DNA from: SAR202-VII-2 sp965263165
Lineage (GTDB): Bacteria > Chloroflexota > Dehalococcoidia > Lucifugimonadales > SAR202-VII-2
NCBI GenBank assembly: GCA_965263165.1
Contig: OZ253584.1
Location: forward strand, 1,426,001 to 1,490,000
Reading direction: 5' to 3'
DNA: 64,000 nt
In this document: one piece after another, positions 53,514 through 62,330 of the stretch
Position numbering within the stretch: the first letter of the stretch is position 1
Layout: each line of letters begins with the position of its first letter
The notes under the pieces: model-generated
What the model saw: only the letters and a program-made list of their open reading frames with translations
Databases searched by the model: none
Told to the model about the DNA's origin: nothing
Made by a program: the position numbers and the translations under genes

Positions 53514-54262
53514 AAGCGTTGGAGACCCGGAACGTAGGCAAGATCTTCGGCGGCCTCCAGGCCGTGAACGACGTGACTATCGGCGTGGAGGCGGGGGAGT
53601 GCCGGGCTATCATCGGGCCCAATGGCGCCGGAAAGACCACGTTCCTTCATTTGTTGAGCGGCACCCTGCCGGTAACGACGGGGAAGATATTCCTCGAGGG
53701 GCAGGACATCACGAAGACGCCGCCCTACTCCCGCACCATGAGGGGCCTCGGACGCACGTTTCAGATCACCAGCCTCTTTTCATCCCTGACCATCGAGCAG
53801 AACGTTATGCTGGCCCTTCAGCCGTGGGAGGGCCGCAAGTTTGCCATTTACCGGCCCGCCACCTCCTTCAACACCGTGATGGACCGGGCGCGGGAGATTC
53901 TCGAGGAAGGGGGACTGTGGGAGAAGCATTCCGTCCCGGTTGGCAAGCTTTCCCACGGAGAGCAGCGGCAGCTTGAAGTCATGCTGGCCCTGGCTGGAAA
54001 CCCTCACGTGCTGCTTCTGGATGAGCCCACCGCCGGCCTTTCTGAGGCAGAGAGGGTAACGATGGCTGCTCTCTTTCAAAGACTCAAGGGAGACGTGGCC
54101 ATACTGTTGGTGTCCCACGACATCGACGTGGCCTTTGCCGTTGCCGACTTCATCAGTGTTCTGCACCTGGGTGAACTCCTAGTGGAAGGAACCCCGGCTG
54201 CGATCAGGGAGGACCCCCGCGTCATGCAGATCTACCTGGGCGATGAGATGACCGATGCTTGA
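53510..54262 (+). CDS. livG: ABC transporter ATPase (LivG)
   Basis: This 250-aa ATP-binding protein has Walker A GPNGAGKTT (36-44), a GLGRTFQ Q-loop, the signature LSHGEQRQLEVMLAL, Walker B LLLDEPTAGL and a switch His in VSHDID. Start ATG 53510 overlaps the livM stop (ATGA); upstream in-frame sequence is a shifted reading of livM. It powers the transporter with LivF. Confidence 0.92.
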   Translation: MKALETRNVGKIFGGLQAVNDVTIGVEAGECRAIIGPNGAGKTTFLHLLSGTLPVTTGKIFLEGQDITKTPPYSRTMRGLGRTFQITSLFSSLTIEQNVMLALQPWEGRKFAIYRPATSFNTVMDRAREILEEGGLWEKHSVPVGKLSHGEQRQLEVMLALAGNPHVLLLDEPTAGLSEAERVTMAALFQRLKGDVAILLVSHDIDVAFAVADFISVLHLGELLVEGTPAAIREDPRVMQIYLGDEMTDA

Positions 54263-54956
54263 TATTCAGGACATCCATACCTACTACGGTGACAGTTATA
54301 TTCTTCAGGGCGTATCCCTTCAGGTTCCGGAAGGAAGCGTGGCTGCCCTCCTGGGCCGAAATGGGGTGGGTAAGACAACGCTGCTCCACACAATCAACGG
54401 CTTCGTGCCGCCCAGGCGGGGACACATCTCCTATAACGACCAGGAGATAACCCACAGGCCGGTCCACGAGATAGCAAAGCGGGGTATCGCCCTGGTGCCA
54501 CAGGGCCGGCGCATCTTTGCATCCCTGAACGTCCGGGAAAACTTGGAGGTTGCCCTTCGCCAAAACAAGGGCACCGGCCGAAGCTGGGACGTAAAACGCA
54601 TCATGGACTTCTTTCCGAGGCTGGGCGAACGGGCCGGCCACGGAGGAAACAAGCTCAGCGGTGGAGAGCAGCAGATGCTGGCCACCGGAAGGGCTTTGGC
54701 GGGCAATCCAACCCTTCTGTTGATGGACGAGCCCACGGAAGGCCTGGCGCCCATCATCGTCAAAGAGGTAGAGAACCTTCTGTTGGAGCTGAAGCAGACC
54801 GGCGTAACCATTCTGCTCACCGAGCAGCGATTCGGCTTCGCCCTCAGGGTGGCCGACCACATATACGTCATGGCCCGGGGCCAGATCGTCCACGACAGCA
54901 AACCCGCTGAGTTGTGGGAGAACGAAGAGGTCAAGAAGACGTATCTGGGTGTCTAG
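54255..54956 (+). CDS. livF: ABC transporter ATPase (LivF)
   Basis: This 233-aa ATP-binding subunit has Walker A GRNGVGKTT, signature LSGGEQQMLATGRAL and Walker B LLMDEPTEGLAP, plus TEQRFGFALRVADHIYVMARG. It overlaps livG by 8 nt. The livH-M-G-F order is standard. A terminator follows; the binding protein livJ has its own promoter 265 nt downstream. Confidence 0.93.
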   Translation: MLDIQDIHTYYGDSYILQGVSLQVPEGSVAALLGRNGVGKTTLLHTINGFVPPRRGHISYNDQEITHRPVHEIAKRGIALVPQGRRIFASLNVRENLEVALRQNKGTGRSWDVKRIMDFFPRLGERAGHGGNKLSGGEQQMLATGRALAGNPTLLLMDEPTEGLAPIIVKEVENLLLELKQTGVTILLTEQRFGFALRVADHIYVMARGQIVHDSKPAELWENEEVKKTYLGV

Positions 54957-54968
54957 CCATATTCCCTA

Positions 54969-55006
54969 GGGAGGCTGCTCCGGGCGCCAGGCGGGAGCAG
55001 CCTCCC
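54969..55006. terminator. hairpin terminator after livF
   Basis: 13-bp arms GGGAGGCTGCTCC (54969-54981) and GGAGCAGCCTCCC (54994-55006), then CTTTCC. It begins 12 nt after the livF stop. Confidence 0.7.
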
Positions 55007-55220
55007 GGCCCTTTCCCCGTAGCTGGTGACCGTTGCGTAACCGGCGCCAAGCGCGAATGGCTTCATTCCTTCCGACGATAACCCGCATCAACCTGGCGTT
55101 GTGCGACCAAAACCCCTCCCCCGTAGCCAGGGCAAGGTTAGGATGGGGGGACGCGCAACAGGCCTCTACGGGAACTACAGCGAGTAGGCATCGGTCGCCC
55201 GCCGCCTCGTTCGTATTGCA

Positions 55221-55249
55221 TTGACCGCCTATCTGTCGCCTGCTATGAT
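55221..55249 (+). promoter_or_regulatory. promoter for the livJ-like gene
   Basis: TTGACC (55221-55226), 17 nt and TATGAT (55244-55249); each matches consensus at 5 of 6 positions. It gives the binding protein separate, probably stronger, expression. Confidence 0.7.
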
Positions 55250-55306
55250 GCCGCTAGTTTCAGTTGGGCGGGGATCACCCTGTCAAGACGGTTCCTGGAG
55301 GGGAGC

Positions 55307-56545
55307 ATGATTGCACGTCTGTCTCGACGATTTCCTCTTCTGCTTGTTGCGCTGGTGGCCGGCATGCTGGTCCTGGCGGCCTGCGGAGGTGGTGACAACG
55401 GGGACGCCGAACCCACGGCGACTCAGCCCCAAATGGAGGCCATGGAGCCCATTAAAGTCGGTATCATGGGCGTGCTCACCGGGCCCTTCGCCGGTACGAT
55501 GGAGGTCTACCAGAACGCGTTGGAATTTGAGTTGGACAAAATAGGCAGGACCATGGCCGGCCGCCCCGTGGAGACCATTTGGGTCGACTCCGAGGGCAAG
55601 CTGGACGTGGCCCTCAACAAGGCCAAGCGCCTGATTGAGTTGGATGAAGTCCATGTCATCGTTGGCCCCGTGCACAGCGGTGTGGCGGTTGGAATTGAGG
55701 AGTACATCGGCACCACCGGCATCCCCTGGCAGGCTCCAGAGGCGGGGGCGGTGAGCTTCTATCCCCCGGCCAATGCCATCAGGACATCGGCCACAAGCCA
55801 CCACTTCGCCCTGCCCAGGATCGGAGAGGTCATCGCCGAGAAGTTTGGCGTTCAGAAGGCCATCATCATGGCCCTAGACTACGCGGCCGGTCATGACATT
55901 GTCGATGCGACGAAGACCATCCTGGCCGGCGGCAACATCGAGGTCATCCAGGAGTTCTACGTGCCCCTGTCTGTGCAGGACTTTGGTCCCTACATCAGCC
56001 AGATGAACACGGACGAGGCCCAACTCCTGACCGGCGCCATGTTTGGCGGGCCGGCTATCCGGATGGTCAACCAGCTTCACGAGTTCGGCCTGACCGACGA
56101 CCTGCGGATGGCCTTCGGCCACGCCTTCGTGCTAGACGACTTCGGCTTGGCTGAACTTGGCGAAGCCTACGTTGGCTCGCTGAACTGGTTCGACCTGCCG
56201 CCCATCAACCATTCCTCTCCCGCCTTCCAACAGTGGGCGGCGGAATACCGCGAAAAGTTCAACGTCTGGCCGGGTTACGGCTGGCGCGGGCTCACAGTCG
56301 TCAACCGCTTGAAGTCCGCCATCGAGAGCATTGACGGCAATGTCGAGGACTCGGCTGCCTTTATCCAGGCCATGAAGCAGCCCTTCGAGATGCCGACCGG
56401 AACATTCAACGTCGACGCCTGTAACGACTCCATAATGAAGGTCTACCTGAAGGAAGTGAAGCTCGTGGACGGTAAGCCCGCCACGACGCACGTTGAAGAG
56501 TTCGACGGTGCCAGCCTGCCGTGCCCCAAGCCAGCGCGCGGCTAA
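55307..56545 (+). CDS. ABC transporter substrate-binding lipoprotein (LivJ-like)
   Basis: This 412-aa lipoprotein has a signal MIARLSRRFPLLLVALVAGM and lipobox LAAC with C26, then a Gly/Asp-rich linker and a type I periplasmic binding fold (MEPIKVGIMGVLTGPFAGTM, GKLDVALNKAKRLIELDEVHVIVGPVHSGVA). It collects the solute for LivHMGF. Such proteins bind leucine-type amino acids, amides or aromatic acids, and the ligand is not readable here. The ATG at 55307 has TGGAGGGG upstream. A strong terminator follows. Confidence 0.9.
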   Translation: MIARLSRRFPLLLVALVAGMLVLAACGGGDNGDAEPTATQPQMEAMEPIKVGIMGVLTGPFAGTMEVYQNALEFELDKIGRTMAGRPVETIWVDSEGKLDVALNKAKRLIELDEVHVIVGPVHSGVAVGIEEYIGTTGIPWQAPEAGAVSFYPPANAIRTSATSHHFALPRIGEVIAEKFGVQKAIIMALDYAAGHDIVDATKTILAGGNIEVIQEFYVPLSVQDFGPYISQMNTDEAQLLTGAMFGGPAIRMVNQLHEFGLTDDLRMAFGHAFVLDDFGLAELGEAYVGSLNWFDLPPINHSSPAFQQWAAEYREKFNVWPGYGWRGLTVVNRLKSAIESIDGNVEDSAAFIQAMKQPFEMPTGTFNVDACNDSIMKVYLKEVKLVDGKPATTHVEEFDGASLPCPKPARG

Positions 56546-56566
56546 TCCGCTCCAACACCGGCTAAG

Positions 56567-56608
56567 AGCATCGCCGCAACCCCGCACCATCGGGGTTGCG
56601 GCGATGCT
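56567..56608. terminator. strong hairpin terminator after the binding-protein gene
   Basis: Eighteen-bp arms (56567-56584 and 56591-56608) with a 6-nt loop and TTTG following. It begins 21 nt after the stop. A TATAAT at 56614-56619 just downstream may be the -10 of the next gene. Confidence 0.85.
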
Positions 56609-56660
56609 TTGTGTATAATAGGCCGGCTACCCGGACAACACCGGACCCACAGGAGGCAAC

Positions 56661-57653
56661 GTGGCAGGTTCACGAGCGCTCGTAACCGGTGCAGCCGGTT
56701 CAATGGGTGGAATGGTCGTCCGCCTGCTGCTCCAGCAGGGCGAGGACCCCGTTGGGCTGGACGTATCCAACGACTTCACCTTTCTGCCGGATATCAAGGG
56801 ACAGTTCGAGTACGTCCGCGGGGACCTGCTCGACCAGTCCCTGCTGATGGACGTCGTGAAGCGGACCAAGGTAGACCGGATCATTCACACCGCGGCCATG
56901 CTTCCCGACCTGGCGCGGGGCAATCCGTCCCAGGCGCTGAAGGTCAACATCATAGGCACGGACAACATCGTCCAGGTTCTGCGGGCCTTCGACGTGCCCC
57001 GGCTTGTGTTCACGAGCACCAAGGGCATTCTGGCCGACCCAACCGGAGAACACGCACACCCCGACTACAAGCCGCTTGATGAAGACGCCCCGGTAATCCC
57101 GCCCCGCAATACTCACACCCTCTACAACGACACGAAGGTCTTCTGCGAGCACTACCTCCACAAGTGCATGGACATGTGGGGGCTGGATGTTGTGATACTT
57201 CGCTTCGCCACGATCTACGGTCCCGGCAGAATTCGCCATGGCAATCGCCAGTTGGTGGGCAAGTGGATTGAAGAGGCCTATTACGGGCGCCCCGTTCGCG
57301 TGGCCCAGGGCGGCGACCAGAAAGACGAGATGGTTTATCTGAAGGACGTGGCCCGCAGTTGCATCCTCGCTAGCCATGCCGCCACGCCTGAGCACAAGAC
57401 CTTTCACATTAGCTCGGGAGAGCTGAAGTCCTACCGGCAGGTCGTCGACACCATCAACGAGTTGATGCCCAACGCGGACGTCGAGATAGGCCCGGGACTG
57501 GACCCCATGCAGCTTGGCATGGTGGGCTATAGCAGGCTGGACATCAGCCGCGCCCGCAGCGAGCTGGGCTATGAGCCCGCTTACCCATTGGAACTGGCCA
57601 TCCCCGACTACACTGGAATTCTCGATCAGCTTCCGGCCATAGAGCCGTACTAA
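56661..57653 (+). CDS. NAD-dependent epimerase/dehydratase family protein
   Basis: This 330-aa extended SDR starts with GTG 56661 (AGGAGG upstream). It has the nucleotide motif TGAAGSMGGMVV, a DVSNDF strand end suggesting NAD, and the catalytic YNDTK (Tyr-x3-Lys) after TLYNDTK. It resembles nucleotide-sugar epimerases and related NAD(P) enzymes, but no sugar pathway genes are near. The neighbours, a HAAT transporter and hydantoinase-like genes, instead suggest a role in catabolism of the imported compound, which is inference. Confidence 0.85.
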   Translation: MAGSRALVTGAAGSMGGMVVRLLLQQGEDPVGLDVSNDFTFLPDIKGQFEYVRGDLLDQSLLMDVVKRTKVDRIIHTAAMLPDLARGNPSQALKVNIIGTDNIVQVLRAFDVPRLVFTSTKGILADPTGEHAHPDYKPLDEDAPVIPPRNTHTLYNDTKVFCEHYLHKCMDMWGLDVVILRFATIYGPGRIRHGNRQLVGKWIEEAYYGRPVRVAQGGDQKDEMVYLKDVARSCILASHAATPEHKTFHISSGELKSYRQVVDTINELMPNADVEIGPGLDPMQLGMVGYSRLDISRARSELGYEPAYPLELAIPDYTGILDQLPAIEPY

Positions 57654-57773
57654 CAATCCGTTGGCCGCCCTCGTTTTTCACATCACCTGAGGAGTTGGGA
57701 AGGGCGCGCGCGAGACCCTTCGCCGGCTCTCCCGGGCGGCCCGCGGCTCAGCGCTCGGAGGGCTAGGAGTCCC

Positions 57774-59888
57774 ATGACCTACTACATCGGCGTAGACACT
57801 GGCGGCACGTTCACCGACGTTGTCATCCTGGACGAACAGGGCACAATGACGTTTGACAAGGCTCTGTCCACTCCGGACAACCCCGCCCGAGGAGTGATGG
57901 ATGCATTGGCCAACGCCGCTGCCCTGCTGGGAACCGACGTAGCCAACGTCTTGGCCAACGCCACCCGCTTTGCCCATGGCACCACCGTGGCCACCAATGC
58001 CCTCATCACTCGCAAGGGGGCCAGGGTCGGCCTGATCACAACCGCAGGCTTCGAGGACACCACCATCATCGCTCGCGGCCCGATGGGGCGCACGATGGGT
58101 GTCCCCATCGAGCAAACCCTGGACTACATCTATACGGAGCGCGCGGAGCCCTTGGTCCCCAAGGCCCTCATTCGGGGCGTTCGAGAGCGCGTGGACCTGG
58201 AGGGTGACGTTATTGCCCCCATCAACGAGGACGACATTGAGCGTGTGGTAAGAGAGTTGCTGGGCGCCGGCGTCGATAGCATCGCCGTGTGCCTCATGTG
58301 GTCCTTTCGCAACCGCCGCCATGAAGAAGTGATCATGGAGGCCATCAGAGCGATGGGCAACGGCGCCCACGTGAGCCTCTCGTCAGAGGTGGCGCCGGTG
58401 ATCGGAGAGTTCGAGCGGGCCAACACAACCGTGGTCAATGCCTACGTGGCGCCTCGCCTGTCCTCCTACATCAACGACCTTCAGGAGAGGCTGGCCGCAC
58501 AAGGTTTCGAGTGGCCCCTTCAGGTGATGAAAAACTCCGGCGGCGCCTGCCTGCCGTCGCGCATAGACCGCGAGGCGGTCTCGGTTATCGATTCGGGGCC
58601 CGTGGCCGGACTCGTGGCTTCCCAATACTTCGGCAGCATCCTGGGCTACGACAATGTGCTGGCCACGGACATGGGCGGCACCAGCTTCGACGTGGGCGTC
58701 ATCTACCGGGGCGAGCCTGCGGAGGAGAAGATGCCCTTCGTTGACAAAGGCCTGCCGGTGCGCGCCCCGCGGGTGCGCGAGGTGGGCATCGGCGCAGGCG
58801 GCGGCAGCATCGCCTGGACGGAGGGGCAGCGCCTCATGGTTGGTCCCCAGAGCGCCGGCGCGTCGCCGGGGCCAGTGTGCTACGGCCAGGGAGGCGTTGA
58901 GCCGACCGTCACCGACGCCCTGGTCGTTCTGGGCATCCTGGACCCGGACAACTTCTTCGGCGGCCGAATGAAGCTGGACAAGGCAGCCGCCTCGGCAGCC
59001 ATCCAAGAGCGGATTGCAGGACCCTTGAATATGACAGTCTTGGAAGCCGCCGCGGGCATCTACGACATCGTCACGGCAAAGATGGCGGATCTCATCCGCA
59101 AGGTCACGGTGGAAAGCGGCTACGACCCTCGCGAGTTCGCCCTGTTCGCCTACGGGGGGGCCAGCCCTGCGCACGTCGTTCAATATGGCGCCGCCTTGGG
59201 CGTCAGGGAGATGATCGTGCCCCACTCCAGCGCCGTTTTCTCCGCCCTGGGCTGTGTGCTTTCGGACGTCAAGTTCATCTACGAACACTCGGACCCCCTG
59301 TACGTGGAGGAGACCCAGGAATTCGTCAATGCGTTCAACGCCGCCTTCGAGGACCTGGAACGGCGGGTGCTCGCCGACGTCGCGGCCTCCGGCATCGGCG
59401 AGGACGAGATCTTTCTGGTGCGAAGACTCGAGGTCCGCTACGAAGGCCAGTTCAACGAGTTCACCATTCCCTGGCGCGCCGAGCCTCTAACCTTCGATAC
59501 TATGGGCCGGATCCGCCAAGAGTTCGAGGAGCGCTACGAAGCCAGGTTCGGGCAGGGGACCAGCCGCACCATTCACCCGCTGGAGGTGATCACCTTCAGG
59601 CTGGAGGCCATCAGGGCCACCGATAAGCCCGCCCTGGCGCAGGTCGATGCAGTCAGGAACAACGATGGGCTGGAGCACGCTAGGGTGGGGCGCCGTCCCG
59701 TCTATCTGCGCCGGTACGGACAGTTGGATGCCTCGGTCTACGACTACGACCACCTGTTGCCCGGGCACGCGCTGGAAGGCCCGGCCATTATTCAACGGCG
59801 TGATACACTGATAGTCGTGCCGCCCGGCTACGAGGCAAACATCGACGGCCATAGGAACACGCGCATCACGGCGAGGCAGGAGGAGTGA
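57774..59888 (+). CDS. hyuA: hydantoinase A / N-methylhydantoinase-type subunit
   Basis: This 704-aa ATP-dependent enzyme subunit of the hydantoinase/oxoprolinase/acetone-carboxylase superfamily has the N-terminal actin-like ATPase motif GVDTGGTFTDVV, the hydantoinase A core with ATDMGGTSFDVGV, and GGGSIAW. It couples ATP use to opening a lactam or activating a ketone. It is followed, overlapping, by hyuB. Substrate is unknown: hydantoins, 5-oxoproline, or ketones as in acetone or acetophenone carboxylases. Confidence 0.9.
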   Translation: MTYYIGVDTGGTFTDVVILDEQGTMTFDKALSTPDNPARGVMDALANAAALLGTDVANVLANATRFAHGTTVATNALITRKGARVGLITTAGFEDTTIIARGPMGRTMGVPIEQTLDYIYTERAEPLVPKALIRGVRERVDLEGDVIAPINEDDIERVVRELLGAGVDSIAVCLMWSFRNRRHEEVIMEAIRAMGNGAHVSLSSEVAPVIGEFERANTTVVNAYVAPRLSSYINDLQERLAAQGFEWPLQVMKNSGGACLPSRIDREAVSVIDSGPVAGLVASQYFGSILGYDNVLATDMGGTSFDVGVIYRGEPAEEKMPFVDKGLPVRAPRVREVGIGAGGGSIAWTEGQRLMVGPQSAGASPGPVCYGQGGVEPTVTDALVVLGILDPDNFFGGRMKLDKAAASAAIQERIAGPLNMTVLEAAAGIYDIVTAKMADLIRKVTVESGYDPREFALFAYGGASPAHVVQYGAALGVREMIVPHSSAVFSALGCVLSDVKFIYEHSDPLYVEETQEFVNAFNAAFEDLERRVLADVAASGIGEDEIFLVRRLEVRYEGQFNEFTIPWRAEPLTFDTMGRIRQEFEERYEARFGQGTSRTIHPLEVITFRLEAIRATDKPALAQVDAVRNNDGLEHARVGRRPVYLRRYGQLDASVYDYDHLLPGHALEGPAIIQRRDTLIVVPPGYEANIDGHRNTRITARQEE

Positions 59889-62083
59889 TGAGAGTCGATC
59901 CGATAACGTTCGAGGTTGTCAAGCACCGCCTCTGGCAGATCAACGACGAACAGGCCAATGCCATTCGCACCATGTCTGTGTCTCCCATCGTGGTGGAGGG
60001 CAACGACTTCGGCACCGGCCTGTTCACCAAAGACGCCGAGATCATCAGCCCCGGCGCCTACATGCTGATCCACGTTACAACGATGGACACCATCATCAGA
60101 AACGTGATGGCCATCGCCAGTGAGATCAACGACGGCGACGTCTTCCTCACCAACGATCCGTTCCTTGGCGCCTGTCACCAAAACGACGTGGCGGTCGTGA
60201 GCCCCTTCTTCTACGAAGGTGAGCACATCATGTGGGTCGGCAACGTCATGCACTACGCCGATGTCGCAGGCATGGACGAAGGCTCCTTCTGCATCAACGC
60301 AGATAACCTGTATCAGGAGGCGCCGCGCTACTTCCTGAAGATCGTTGACCGGGGCAAGTTCTCCAGTGAGGTCGAACGCACCATCGTCACCAACTCCCGC
60401 TTGCCTGACATGGTCGCCCTGGACGTGCGCGCCCAGGTGGGGGCCATTCACGTGGCCAGGAAGCGCCTCGGCGAGGTTCTGGATGAGCACGGCGTGGACA
60501 CAGTGACCGCCGTCGCTCACCAAAGCATCGGCTGGGCCGAGCAGAAGCTCCGGGAGCGCATTTCGGAACTGCCGGATGGCGAGTGGACGACGCAGGTCTA
60601 CATCGACGGCGACCGGGTTGGCTCAGACCGCATCGTACGGATCTGCCTGAAGCTGGAGAAGAAGGGGGACCACCTCTACTTCGACTATACCGGGACCGAC
60701 CCCCAGGTTGCGGCCTGTATCAACACCACCGAGAACGTGACCAACGCCGGCACCACCGCGCCCCTCCAGGCCCTCCTCTGCCGCGGCGAGATCGACTGGA
60801 ATAGCAGCGTGAAGCGGGTTGCCACCGTATTTGTTCCCGAAGGGTCGGTGTTGAACTGCCGTCCTCCCGCGCCGGTCAGCGTCGGCGTCATCGTCTGTTC
60901 ATCGCTGACCAACGCCGCATCAATGCACGTGATGTCCCAGATGATGTCGGGTTCGGAAAAGTACCGCGACCTGGTATGCCCCTCTTGGGCCAACTCCATC
61001 AACGCCGTCAACATTTTCGGCGTCGGCAGGCGAGGCAAGTACGTCGGCAACGTCCTGTCCGACCACCGTGGCGGTGGCGCCGGCGCCCGCACCTTCGGCG
61101 ACGGTTTCGATCACGGCGGCTTTGCCCTCTGTCCTGTCAGCCTCATGGCCGATGTGGAGAACCAGGAGTGGAAGCTGCCGGTGCTCTATCTTTACCGCAA
61201 GCAACTGCCCGACTCCGGCGGGCCGGGCAAGTTCCGGGGCGGTCTTACCGCCGTATCCGCGGTCACCCCCCACCGCACCGAACGGCTCATGTGGAAGTCC
61301 CAGAACACGTCGGGGGCCGACCAGTCCAACGCGCTTGGCATAGGCGGGGGCTATCCCGGCGCCGGGTCTCAGGCATCGGTGGTGCGAGGCGCCGACTTGG
61401 AGCGAATCCTGGGCGCCTGGTCCATCCCCGAACGCTACGAGGGCTTCGGAGGCGATCTGCAGCACCTCTCATCCAAGTCCGATGGCTTCCTGGAAAGCCG
61501 CGATCTCTACATCTACCACGCCCCCGGCGGCGGCGGCGTTGGCGATCCCTTTCACCGCGATCCGGAACGGGTCCGGCAGGACGTCCTCAGGGGCGTCGTC
61601 ACCATCGAGATGGCCAGGCTGGCCTATGGCGTCGTTCTGACCGCAGACCTCGCCGTCGAAGTTGAGGGCACGCGGCAGGAGCGCCTGCGCCTTGTCGAAA
61701 AGCGAAAATCCGAAGCCGTCGTCCGCAACGGCGCTGCGGCAACACTGAGCAATGGCGCCGCAGAGCGACCGGTCCGTCTGATAATCGAATACGTGGAGCA
61801 GGTTGGGGACGGCAGCGACGGATTTGTTCGGTGCACCGAGTGCCATCACATCTACTGTGCGGCGTCTGAAGAGCCGCGACGGTTTGCCGCGGTGCGCCAC
61901 AGCCCACTGAGGAAGGCAGGCCCCTGGCTGGCCGAGCGTTGGGGAGGCAACAGTCCCAACTTCCTGCTCGTCGAATATCTGTGCCCATCCTGCGGGGTGG
62001 TCTTTGACGTGCTGGAGCGCCTCCAGTCGGAGGTTCAACCGGCGGTGGCGCCGGAACGGGAGTTGGCGGCGGCGCCCCGGTAA
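59888..62083 (+). CDS. hyuB: hydantoinase B-type subunit with C-terminal Zn-binding tail
   Basis: This 731-aa partner of HyuA begins at ATG 59888 (TGATG overlap with the HyuA stop; the GTG three bases earlier is possible). The B-subunit core has GNDFGTGLFTKDAEIISPG, NDPFLGACHQNDVAVV and GGGYPGAGSQ. Unlike ordinary HyuB (about 550-600 aa), it carries a C-terminal extension from residue about 644 with C649-x2-C652, C657 and C699-x2-C702. This resembles the zinc-ribbon-like gamma subunit of acetone carboxylase. A fusion of beta and gamma functions is a reasonable reading; that would favour ATP-dependent carboxylation of a ketone over hydantoin hydrolysis. Confidence 0.85.
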   Translation: MRVDPITFEVVKHRLWQINDEQANAIRTMSVSPIVVEGNDFGTGLFTKDAEIISPGAYMLIHVTTMDTIIRNVMAIASEINDGDVFLTNDPFLGACHQNDVAVVSPFFYEGEHIMWVGNVMHYADVAGMDEGSFCINADNLYQEAPRYFLKIVDRGKFSSEVERTIVTNSRLPDMVALDVRAQVGAIHVARKRLGEVLDEHGVDTVTAVAHQSIGWAEQKLRERISELPDGEWTTQVYIDGDRVGSDRIVRICLKLEKKGDHLYFDYTGTDPQVAACINTTENVTNAGTTAPLQALLCRGEIDWNSSVKRVATVFVPEGSVLNCRPPAPVSVGVIVCSSLTNAASMHVMSQMMSGSEKYRDLVCPSWANSINAVNIFGVGRRGKYVGNVLSDHRGGGAGARTFGDGFDHGGFALCPVSLMADVENQEWKLPVLYLYRKQLPDSGGPGKFRGGLTAVSAVTPHRTERLMWKSQNTSGADQSNALGIGGGYPGAGSQASVVRGADLERILGAWSIPERYEGFGGDLQHLSSKSDGFLESRDLYIYHAPGGGGVGDPFHRDPERVRQDVLRGVVTIEMARLAYGVVLTADLAVEVEGTRQERLRLVEKRKSEAVVRNGAAATLSNGAAERPVRLIIEYVEQVGDGSDGFVRCTECHHIYCAASEEPRRFAAVRHSPLRKAGPWLAERWGGNSPNFLLVEYLCPSCGVVFDVLERLQSEVQPAVAPERELAAAPR

Positions 62084-62102
62084 CGTAACGAGAAGCGGTT
62101 GA

Positions 62103-62142
62103 GAAGAGCGCCGCCCGTCGGGCGGCGCTCTTCTTTCTTTTT
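62103..62142. terminator. strong rho-independent terminator after hyuB
   Basis: Arms GAAGAGCGCCGCCC and GGGCGGCGCTCTTC (62103-62133) followed by a T-rich tract to 62142. It begins 19 nt after the hyuB stop. Confidence 0.88.
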
Positions 62143-62330
62143 CAATGTTCAATCGCCCCATTGCTGGCGTGGGTGGCTATACCGTTCTTTGCAGAATCCT
62201 TTCCCGGTCGCCCCGTCCTTTCGCCGGACAGACGAGGGCCGGACGCGCTACTGCGGACCCGCGAACGGAGGATCAGCCGTCGTTGGTGGTAAGATAGCAC
62301 TAGCTGGCCTTCTGCCACCGGAGATGCTCC

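Larger units (their letters stand above)
54957..55306. other. 350-nt spacer between livF and the binding-protein gene
   Basis: Contains the livF terminator (54969-55006), a GC-rich repeat fragment at about 55110-55190 that resembles the spacer at 43955-44010, and the promoter at 55221-55249. No gene is supported in it. Confidence 0.6.
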
